Shown: one piece after another, positions 36,601-48,600 of the stretch
How the letters are laid out: every line of letters starts with the position of its first letter
Numbering within the stretch: position 1 is the first letter of the stretch
DNA from: Antedon mediterranea
Lineage: Eukaryota; Echinodermata; Crinoidea; Comatulida; Antedonidae
NCBI RefSeq assembly: GCF_964355755.1
Contig: NC_092680.1
Location: 10,085,001 to 10,149,000, forward strand
Direction: 5' to 3'
Length of the DNA stretch: 64,000 nt
The notes under the pieces: model-generated
Seen by the model: only the letters and a program-made list of their open reading frames with translations
The model's database searches: none
Told to the model about the DNA's origin: nothing
Translations under genes and position numbers: made by a program

Positions 36601-39600
36601 TGAATAGCCTGTGTGACTAATAGGGTTTGGTCCCACCATGTTACACGGTGACAAGATCAGATTAGTTGTATATATATTTTCTTAGAACTAGTTGAGCCAT
36701 TAGGGTGTTAATTTGTATTTTAGTTATTAGTTATAGGCAATTATTAAATGTCAATGACTTGCGCTAAATCTTTATTTTATTCCCTTGTTTGCAATGTCGA
36801 CTGGGGCAAGAGTTCAATTTAAATGAATCTGTGTATTGCGAATGTTATTGTACTTCCATTAGGAACAACAATAAATTTGTCATGGATATTAATAAATACC
36901 GCCAGGAGAGCGCTCTTGATGATAATGTGATGAAAGTGAAAGCATATCGTCCCCAGCAGTTTAACAACATTTTTTTTATTATTTTAAGTACTAAAGGTGA
37001 AATTAAGGGCAGAAAGATTTGGGTTGCTGATTGAAATTAGAAAATGCAAACAAACTTTATCAAAATATTTCCATTTTTATCAAATTAAACTCATAAATTA
37101 AATTGCTACAGCTATCAAACCATCAGCTACTTTTATGATGTATCGCAACAGATAAACGAATATTTGCCCTGATTGGTGACACAATTTATAAGCTTTGTTC
37201 CCACTGGATCTGGGTCTGGATGAATACTGGCGAAGGACCACTTGGGTATATGCGCCAGGGGGGTGCGTCTCTCGGTGTGCAAACATCATACTTAACTGAA
37301 TTTATTTTATTTTATTTTTTTATTTATTTATTAACTTCACAAAACTGACCAAACAATGACGAAAAAACAAACAAACCAACATCCATATATTAATATACAT
37401 AAATCGATTGCTGCATTAAATTGAAGCCCATGACTTGGCAGTACATGCTATTAGGTGGTGCAATAGTGATTGTGCAATCCTCTAAAGTTTGTCCACAGTG
37501 TTGATTTAAAGTACATTCCGTGCTCTTACAGTACGCAGAAAAAAAGAATATTTGTATTTGTCTATTGAGTATCTCGCATTTGACAATTTAAAATTATTGG
37601 AGTTTCGTAACACTCTTGTATGAATATTACTTGTGTATGGTGGTAGTATTATGGCTGTTCTTCCATGCCATGTTTTGTATAGAAGAGATTGTCTGGCAAC
37701 AAATCTTCTATGTTGAAGAAGTGGCCATTTTAACTGTTTATTAATCTCTGTAATGCTACTATTTCTGTCATAATTTTTTGTCACATATCTGGCTGCTTTG
37801 TTTTGAATTGATTGTATTTTATTAATTTGTTTTAGTTGATATGGATCCCATACTGTCTGCGCATATTTGAGTGTTGGCCAAACAAATGTCGTGTATGATT
37901 TATTTTTAATTTCAACAGAACAATTGTGAAAATTTCTTCTTAACATGTTTAATGTATTATTTGCTTTTTTTGTAATCTTGTCAATGTGGGCTCCCCATGT
38001 TAGGTTATGGGTAAGTTCCACTCCAAGGTATCTAAGTTGTTTTGTTGATTGAAGTGTAACATGCATTGTATATTCGTACTGTTGATTATTTTTTCTGTTA
38101 TTTTAAAGCCCCCTTCCCTACGTTTTTTAAATCTAATTTAAGATCACAAACTATATTTAATGTAAAAATAATACTATATGGTCCTATTGTGATAACTTTT
38201 TTTGTCTTTAAACGGTTAAAAATGTGAAAAATAAGTCTATTCTAATAATTATAGCGGCCCGCTATAAATCCCAAAATGCATTGCGCGCGGATTGATTTTG
38301 TTTTTCACCTGTAATTCGCCCACTTTTTGATCGATCGTGAGACCAAAACAAATGGAAGACTCCTAACTTTTCAGCGAAAATACCGGGTTTTCCCCAATTT
38401 GTATCAACGGAGTCTGGCAAAAATAGAAAGACAATTAATGCAGCAACTATACAACGTCAGGCTAGGTATATAGCTAGCGTATGATGTTCGTACGTTACCG
38501 ATGTTTACCAGAGGCCTACAAAACTAAGCCTATAGCTAAGCTAGGCCTAAGACCGTCCACGAGAGGTCAGTCGCCGCGAGCTACTTAGGTATAGTGCATT
38601 GTTTCTCACTTTTTATCATAATTTACCATAAAACGTACATTTAAGACAAGGAATGACATGGTTTAATGTTTTTAAAGTGATATATATGTATTATTTTCCA
38701 AAAAACGTCCAAAATTGCAGGGAAGGGGTCTTTATTTACTTGGCATTTGTTGGGATTAAATTTCATTTGCCATTTTTCAGACCATGCCACTACTTTATCA
38801 AGATCTTTTTGGAGTTGCTTGGCATCATTGTTATTTTCGACAGATTTAAATAAAATACAATCATCAGCAAATAATTTCATTTCCGACGTAATATTTTCTG
38901 TAATGTCGTTAATGTAAAGTAAAAACATGAGAGGTCCTAAAACTGTACCCTGTTTTACTCCTGATTGTACGTTTACTTTATTGGATGTGTATCCATCCAT
39001 AACTACCGATTGGGGCCTATCAACTAACCATGATTTTATCCAATTATGTGTACAACCTCTTATTCCATAATAATTAACTTTGTATAAAAGCCTTTGATGA
39101 GGAACCGTATCAAATGCTTTTGAAAAATCAAGTACTATACAATCGGTGATTTTCTTTACATCCATGTTTTTTGTTAATATTTCTATTGTGTTAATAAATT
39201 GAGATTCACAACTATGGCCTTGTCTGAATCCATGTTGATTAATGTTTATTATGATTAATTTCTTTTTTCTAGGTGATCCATAACATTACTAAATATTAAA
39301 TTTCCCTTAACTTTACAAGTCACAAATGTAAGAGACACAGGCCTATAATTAACTGGTAATGATCTATCACCTTTTTTAAATAAGGCTGTTACATTTGCTT
39401 GCTTCCAATCATGTGGCACTTCCCCTTCCTCTAAAGACTGCTGAAATATTTTAGTTAGGATGGGTGCCACAAGATCTGCATGGTCTTTAATAATTTGCGT
39501 CGGAATCATATCTATACCAATTGCTTTTTTTGGGATTAAGTTTACTTAATAGTTTGAATATTCCATCTGTATTAATTTTAATTTCAGGCATCTTTGGATA

Positions 39601-42600
39601 TGGACTTTGGCCTTTGTCGGGAATATTCCTAGTATCTTCGTTGGTAAATACTTTCTGAAATTGTTTAGATAACATTTCTGCTTTATCCTTTCCTTCAGTT
39701 GCAAATTTACCATTTGTTTGCAGAGATGAGATTCCAACTCTATCTCGCCTTAGACCCTTTACGAATGTATATAGTTTTTTAAGTGCACCACCACTATTTT
39801 CAATTTCATCGAACAAGCTTTCGACATACTGGTCATATGCCTTTTTAATTTCGATTTTTATTGTTTTTTGGATACTTCTATACTGTCCCCAATCCTTAGC
39901 TAGTTTTGTTGTTTTGGGTTTTCTATATTTTTTTCTTCTAATGCTCATAAGTTTTTTAACTTTATAGTTGATCCATGGTAGATTAGATTTATTACAGTCT
40001 ATTTCTATCTTTTCTAGTTACGTTATATCCATTTGGAAACACTTCTGAATCAGTATAGTAGAATCCAAGTGTGATTCTGTACCCATTATGATATCAGCAT
40101 TATGCTCTTTTAATATTAATATTGTATCTAGTTCGGCTTGTTTATGTTTACTCTTTAGTCCTTGACAATTTATTGTCATTATTTTTATTTTCTTCTACTT
40201 GATTTTCTTGTTATTGTTTTACTTTTAGTGTTTGTATTTTTAAATGATTGGTCAATTTGTGGTTGATTGTCATTTATATTTGTATTTGCTAGCGTACTAC
40301 TATCATTGAGTGAGGAATATGAGTTTTCACTTTCGAATGACTCCTCAAAGAAACTGTTTGAGAAATTTGGTAAGCTACATTTTTAACAGATCCACGAGAA
40401 TGTTTTACCTTGTAAATTATTATATTCTTTAGTTGTTAGTCCTATACATTTAATGTGAAGCCATGATTCACATTCGTCACAATTTATCGCTTTGTGATTA
40501 CAAGCTACGGTTTTCTCACATACCCCACGAGGATGTTTAATGGGACCTGGGTTAGTTTCAATGTCTCCTGCTAGAATTATTATTATTAGAATAAGAGATG
40601 TCTTTGGATGTTCGTTTGGAGGAGACGGAAAGAAGACATATCTCTTTTTCATTGTATTAAGTTCATTTGCAACAGAATTTAGATTTCCGATTCCATTTAG
40701 ATGTTCGATTCCATTATTTTCACTAACAGTATTATGCCTACCTTTTCTTTGATTTGGCCAGCAGTTTATACATAGGACAACCTGACCAAAATTGAAGCTA
40801 GAATTGTTATGCAGTGACGATAATGTATACTACTGATATTAACTTGATTTAGCTTAGGCCTTAGGCCCGGTCCTAGGCCTACTTTTTTGTAAACCCATTT
40901 TATTTGTTTATTTTAGAAATTTTTTCAAAGGAATACCTTATTTCACCGAATAATTCAGAAAGTAATTAATTTATTCAACACACGAAATATTGGCACTCTC
41001 CCTTTGCTACCCTACTGTGGTGAGCTCCTCAGATGTTGTAGTCCTAGGCCTAGACTAGACCAGCCAGGTAGGATTGATGTCCACCGGCTTATGTTCCTCT
41101 ACTGCACAGGTTTGGCTTCTTGACTAGGCTTAGCTCAATCGGTAAAAATAATCCTTAAACATCGACTTGGTAAAGCTTCCAAATTCAACAAATTAAGGTT
41201 CAAAGTGTTCATCAGACATTCAGGAATACAAGTACTTGACAATTGAAGCCAAAAATACACCAAAATTCCAAAATTCAAAAATTATACAAGCAAAATTGGT
41301 GAGGAAAAAAAGTGTTTCACACCAGTGACATGCCTCCTCTACCCAATAGTTTACCCACGGTTACGTTGTGTACTATGTATTGACGTACGCTATACAGCAA
41401 AAAGGATACAAATTATGTTTGCGATCTATTGTTCGTATGTTGTTTACGATTAACCCTCTGTATCGTGGGGACCTAAAATAGACAAAAATGGTCTACGCTT
41501 GCGGACGCATTCCTCTCCAAAAAAAAGGCAAAAGGCATTTCATTTCATTTTTCGATGTACAATACAGTCAGTGAATTGTCTGGGGACCTATAGCTCAATT
41601 TTTTTTTATATCTCGGTTCCAGCCATAGTAGGGTTGGTTCTGGAAACTAATTCCGGTATATATTTTGTTTTATGTTTCGAAGTATAATAAATCCAATATC
41701 CAGGATCTAGCAACTAATGGTAGAGCAGGTCCTGGAGACTTATTGTATTATATTTACTTATATTTTGTTTCTTTTTTCGAAATACTGTACTATAATCCTA
41801 TTTCCGGCGACATAACAACTCTATTTTTCTAAATGTTCTTAGCTCCATCCATCAATGTATAATTGTAATTTCTGGGGACCTAGCAGCTCTATTTTTCAAA
41901 TTTTTCAAAATAAGCCCATGGGTGTTAGTCTCGCGCATTACAATTTTCGCACCCCCATACAACAACCAGTCTACGCCTCTTCAATTAACGATATACCTCT
42001 TGGCCTGTGGGTAGGTTTTACGTTCACGTATATTTTCTATGATAGGTATATTGAACTTTAAAAACTTTATTTTTATTGAAAGAATGGATTTACACAGTCA
42101 TCGCATCGGACCTCGTGCAATATGTTTTTCACACATTATTTTATTTATGTAGCATAAAAAATGAACAAAGTTGGCTACCCTAAATCTGAAAACGGCCTCA
42201 AATTACGCTATAACGCATTGCTTCCTGGGGGATTGCCCCAGTGTAGATAAGCTTTTCTGTAGAACACCGCCTAAATTTGTTGATTAGAATGTCAATCTAG
42301 CTCTGTGACTTTTATTTTCCTCACTGATGTGTATATTGATTTTAACTTGTTTGGATCAATGCATAATGCATAATTTCGAACATGAATTTTGTATTATGAA
42401 TCTGACTTATCACAGTATACAATATATTACTAATTAGCACACAGCCTGCCTACATTTAATTATTAGTAATGAAAATAGGGCAGTTTATTACAAATAGGCT
42501 AATAATTTTCCTCTTATACCACTTGTTTACAAATTTATCATTACTAGATGGCACGCTCGCTTCGCTCGCGTACCATCTAGGTCGTGCCCACAGATGGTTC

Positions 42601-45600
42601 TCGAATACACAGTATTTCCAGCGAGAAAAAAATGGAGATTTCAAATGTACGTACTGCAGGACTATAATACATTGTCGTTTACAGAAACGAATAAATATAC
42701 ACAATGATTTATGTAGTCAACCAAAATTAGCACCCTGAGAATTACTTCCGAGAGAGAAACAAAATGAGTCAAATTTTTTTATTTGGACTCATTTAAACAA
42801 ACCCAATTTGTGTTTTGTATGTAACATTAAGGGTTGAGGGATGGGGGAAGAAGATAGGTACAAAGAGGAAACATTTTAAAATATATTCTTATCCACTCAG
42901 TAACGAAATATTGTTTTTAATGTTTTATAGGCCTATAAATAATATACCACTAAATACAGTAAAACATTTACGATTTAATACGTTACTTTGTTAAAACTCT
43001 CACTGTCATAGTCGATTGAAATAGTAAAGTACATGTAACGATACACCACTACGACGTTTATATATTTTTAAATTATTAATTAATACAAACGTTGAGAAGC
43101 AACTGTCAGTAATAACTTTTTTTTAAATTTTTTTATTTGGACTCATTTAAACAAACCCAATTTGTGTTTTGTATGTAACATTAAGGGTTGAGGGATGGGG
43201 GAAGAAGATAGGTACAAAGAGGAAACATTTTAAAATATATTCTTATCCACTCAGTAACAAAATATTGTTTTTAATGTTTTATAGCCCTATAAATAATATA
43301 CCACTAAATACAGTAAAACATTTACGATTTAATACGGTACTTTGTTAAAACTCTCACTGTCATAGTCGATTGAAATAGTAAAGTACATGTAACGATACAC
43401 CACTACGACGTTTATATATTTTTAAATTATTAATTAATACAAACGTTGAGAAGCAACTGTCAGTAATAACGTTTATTTATTTGTATATTATATGTTTATA
43501 ATCTAACAGTAGGGCCTACCCACACTCACAGTAATAAAGTTTATTTGTATATATTTTTATATTACATCTAACAGTACCAACACTCACAGTAAGAAATTTG
43601 CGATTCAAATTGCGATCAAAAGTGGTTAATACCTTAACAGTATTGTACAGCATAGCAATACTATTTATGTTTATTCTCCAAGGGGGCCCATAAATCTAAA
43701 TCTTTACCTGTATGGTTAAACCAAATAATTTGGAATGTTCCATTCATCACAAATCAATACATTTGTAAAAACGTATATTAAATGTATCAAAATAGTATTT
43801 TTTAAAGAAAATCGGCCTGTCTTCAACATTATGATGGTGTACTCTAGCTGTTCAACCGGTTTTCAGCTATTAAAAACAATTATCGTAGGAGGAGATAGGA
43901 AAATGCGAAGCCTCCTCGCATTTTTGTGGCGGGTATTTTTCAAGACGGACATCCATTATACAGTGTATACCACGGTCGGAAAACACCCCTATTTGGGGCA
44001 AATCTTGGAACCTAAATTCGTTTTAACCGTCAATAACTTATTATCTAACTTAATTTAATTAGTAAACAGGGTTACATCAGGTGGTTAAAATCAGTACCGA
44101 AAGTACGAACCAACTTTATATACCATCGAGTAAAAATTATAGAAGTAAGGCACGATTTACCGAATTTTGCCCTTACGTAAATTTATATATAGATTATGAA
44201 TAGTTTAAAAGGATAAATCTATTATTGCTGTATATTAAATTGTAAATTGATTGTGATTTTGGCCATGGTTAATATCTTGATGTTTTAACGTTCCTTTCAT
44301 TGATTGTCACTGATATAAATCATGTAAGTCAATAAATGTTAATAAATAGTTAATTTTTTATTACTTTTGTACTTCTTTTCAAGATATTACACAGACTAAT
44401 CTTGCTAGCAAAAGAATCAGTGAATATATTGGAGAAAGTGATGATGGACCTTTCAAGTCCTACTGAATACATTGTGAGTATCAACAGTTACTCTAGCTAT
44501 AGCTAGTGAAGTCTATTGGCAGTTCATTTCTTAAAATTGAATTCCAACCAAACATGCTTATTGTAAAATAATTGAACATTAATACAGTATCTTGTCCCAT
44601 TGCCACATAATGTTTCACAATGTTTATAACAAACACATATAAAATAAAAGTTTAGAGTGTTTGTAAGTAGAAGGACTATATTAAACAATTCTTTTTTTTA
44701 ATTCTCTTATATAGCAAATTTTCCGGCCACCTATGGATTCATACGATGTACTGATATACTTAAAGCATGATCACCTTCCCAGAAGGCATCAGTGTATAGA
44801 CAAGGACAAACCCAAATCTGATTCTACACATATCCCTAAATTTCTGCCAAAAACTTCACCCATGCCAGTCATTGATTTTGACCCACCAGCTTACTATTTA
44901 CAGGAGCTTAATGTGAGTATTTTCATAGAATATGTATAGGAGGTGATATGAATTGTATATTAGATAAAAAAGTAAAGTAGAAATAGTGTAAATCGCTATA
45001 ACTTACCACTAGTAGTACTTAAAGAATAAGTTTCACCTGATCAATATATGGAGATGATACCATAAAGATAAATCCCAATTCAATTGGAGAAGAAAAGATA
45101 CATTCAGACGTTTAGACTTTTGGTGCGTGTCTAACTAATATTAGATCTTTTATATTCTCTGATCACCAGGCTATGTCCCTACAAATTTTAAATGATCAGA
45201 AAGAAAGAGAACCAGGATTTTGGAAATTAAACAATAGTGTTTTGAATGACGAAATAAACCCGTTATAACATAATAAGCATCATTGAAAAAAGAGAAGAAT
45301 TCACATGTAAAAAGAAAAAAAATTGAAATAATAATAAAACAAAATTAATTGAAGAAGTTTAACAAACTCACAAGTATCCTGAATTTAACTTATAATCAAG
45401 AAACAGAATGCCAATTAAAAGAAAAAATAAAACAACTTGATAACATATACATGATTGAGGCCAAAGGAGCCCAAATTCGTTCTAGAATAGAATGGTGTGA
45501 AAAAGGCGAAAAAGCATCAAGTATAAATTCCTTGGCCTAGAAAAAAATAACGCAAAAAGAAACTTTTTTTTTACTAAAATCTAATGGAAAGTACACCACA

Positions 45601-48600
45601 GATACTAGTGAAATATTAAGTAAACAAGTTAATTTCTACAAAAAAAATATTCCAGGTGATAACATAAAAAGTTATCTTGACCATCATCGGAAGACGGCGA
45701 ACAATGTGAAGGTCTACTAACCATAAATGAAACTAACAAATGTCGTTCATAAAATGCACTTAAACAAAAGCCCAGAGTCTGATGGACTAACTGTGGGATT
45801 TTATATGTTTTTTTGGGATTATGTTAAAGGAATGTTATGTACATCCTTAAATTACAGTTACAATAAAAATAATTTATCTAAAACTAAAAAAAATGAATAA
45901 TAAACTTATTATTCAAAAACGGAAAAAAAGAATTACTAACAAATTGGAGGCCACTTACCTTATTAAATGCTGACTGCAAAATACTGGCCTATGCCCTGTC
46001 AAGTAGAATACAAAAAATAATTGCGTCAATCATTGATTCCGACTAAAAAGGTTACATCAATGGACGGTTTGGAGGCGAGAACATACGCCGTTAGTAGAAG
46101 ACGTTCTTTTCCCGACCGATATATAGTAACTTGGGTGGAGCAATAGTTTTCTTAGATTTTGCAAAAGCGTTCGACTCTTTAGATAGATTCTTCAAGTTAA
46201 AATGTCTTAAAAAGTTTGGATTTGGTACCTCGTTCACCAAATGGATTGACTTGATTTACAAAGACACAAAATGTGTAGAAAATAATGGATGGCTATCTGA
46301 AAGTTTTCAGATGGAAAGTGGAGGAAGACAAGGATGTCCACTGTCTGCTATCCTATTTATATTATCTGTAGAAATAATGGCTATTAATATAAGAAAAAAT
46401 CCACAATGTAAAGGCATCATGTTGCCTAGTAATATCAATGATGTTAATGAATGTACAGCAAAAATATGAGTTGACAGATGATACTGTCATATTTGCACAA
46501 GATGAGATTAGTTTAAGCTTTTTCTTAAAAGAAATAGAGGTTTTTTGCAATATATCTGATTTAAAATTAAATAAAGAAAAAACTAAAGGAATGTGGATTG
46601 GTTCCAATAAAAATAATGAGACAACACCGTTTAGTATAGCATATGGGCAAAAAATCCAGTCAAATTTATAGGCATACATGTCGGCTATAATAAAAAAAAG
46701 TGTGTGAGGACAAAAATTGGAACGAAAAAATTATAAAATTAGACCAGGTTTTGCAACTATGGGAAAAAAGAAACCTCTTTTTTTGGTAGAATAATAATCA
46801 TAAAAGCCTTTGCAATTTCAAAGCTTGTATATAATGCTAGCATTATAAGTGTACCTAAGTATGTATTTTTAAAGGTAGAAAAGATTTTATATAGTTTTTT
46901 TAATTTTTATGGGGTAAAAAAAAAGAAGAGAAAAACTCATAAAACCAACAGAAGGAGGGCTCAACTTAGTTGGGTTAAGAGAGACTGCTAAGTCCTGACC
47001 CGGGTAAATTAAAAGGTGTACCAAGATATTATATGTATCCTTTTGAATACACGGTCAATATTACCCAGATTAATGTTGAAGCTCATAGAAGTGTATGCCC
47101 AAATTTTACTGTACTGTACTTCAATAATGCACACCCAGAAAATGCAAAAGAAGTCAAAACACAGCAATTGTGGGAAAATAATTTCATAAAATGTAACGAA
47201 ACAACAATATATATTTCAAAAATTGGTTACAAGCAGGGTACAAAACAGTAAAAGATTATAATAGTAAATTATAGATTAATATCATTCAAAGAAGTAATCC
47301 CCAACCTTTCAAAACAACAAACTGGTCTGATTGAGTTTTTTATGTTAATAAATGCAATTCCTTCTGAGTGGAAAAAATAATTACAAATAATGAAATCGAA
47401 AGAGACAATATAGATTTCAAGAGACAACAACTTCATTGTAAAAAGAACAAAAACTCATTTTACTATAGACAACTCATCAATAATATTTCAATTGCCCCCC
47501 ATCTTGTGAATCGAAATGGGAAACACATTTTAGAATTGTAAATCTCGATTGGAAAGAGATATGGTATAACAAAGTTTATAGTATAAAATATGTTACGAAA
47601 TTAGCACAATTTATTTTTAAGCTGATATACTGTATACTTGCATGTAAAAAACGTATAGAGGCATGGAAGCTATCTTCTACATGCTTCTACAGAGTTATGC
47701 GACTACTGTCAAACACATACTATTAAAGTGTAAAAATTACTTGAATGGAATAATTTTAATTCCATGATTCAAGACTGCTATACACTTAACGAAACAGTAA
47801 CTGGATAGAAATAGTTACAGGAACGAAAAGTAAAAATGTAAATGAATTAATCTTATTGTTAACCTTTTGTATATACAAATCTAAATATATCAAATCTTCA
47901 GAAAAATATACAAAAAGATCAACAATGATTTGGAGCTTGTTCCGAGTAGAACTCAGAAATTGATTAGCTAACCAATATGCTTGTAATTGGGCTAAACTAA
48001 AAGATAAATTAATGAATCACATTTCATAAAATAATAATGAAAACTTGTTTTTTCTTTTCTCTTTTCTTTTTCTTTCTTCTAAATTTAGAAAAATTAAAAA
48101 TAATACAGAAGTAACTTTTTTAATACATTTATTATATTTTACTATAAACAGAAAAATGAAAAAGAAGGAAAGAAATATAGAAAGAAAAACAACGCTTTAG
48201 TTAGCCAAATTTTATAAGAGGGTATATGCCAATATAACCAATAATGTTATGTTTTAAAAGATATGCAATGATGTTATGTTTTAAAAAGATATCTCTTAAC
48301 CATTTTATTGTACATAAACATATTTGTTTAAATATTTATTCTTTGTATATCTTTGTCATGGAATGGAATAATGAATAAAAGTGGGCTAAACCCACGAAAA
48401 AGAAAAAAAAAGTTGGCTGTGTTTAAATGGTTTGTCCTTGTGTGTTTGAAGACACACTGACAACTTGTTGACTGCACTATTTATGTTGGCTTTTTTTAGC
48501 ACTCGCTGAATATAGATTTTTAGGTATTTTTTATCTTTTTAATATTTATCATACTTTAAAACCTCAGCCTTTTTGAGATTTTACTGTATTCCTGTTTCAT

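Larger units (their letters stand above)
33022..36645 (-). mobile_element. Ty3/gypsy-type LTR retrotransposon, internally deleted, young
   Basis: Two 356-bp LTRs that read identically by eye (33022-33377, 36290-36645) start TGTAAC and end GTTACA on the + strand. Target duplications cggtg stand at 33017-33021 and 36646-36650. A primer-binding site and a polypurine tract lie next to the LTRs in the positions expected for a minus-strand element. The 2912-bp interior keeps an integrase GPY/F-like tail, reverse transcriptase and RNase H. Gag, protease and the integrase core are not visible. It sits antisense in the longest nol6 intron. Confidence 0.95.
37303..40780 (-). mobile_element. non-LTR retrotransposon with a 2A/PHD ORF, interrupted and deleted
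   Basis: The minus strand holds, in order, an ORF with a 2A-like motif and PHD-type finger (40383-40760), the beginning of an AP endonuclease (about 40040-40190), a pre-RT region, reverse transcriptase and the C-terminal domain ending at 37506. The 3' end is a run of aaata repeats at 37303-37332. Most of the endonuclease is missing, a small TIR element sits at 38104-38732, and frameshifts occur. It is a dead copy in the longest nol6 intron. Confidence 0.87.
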
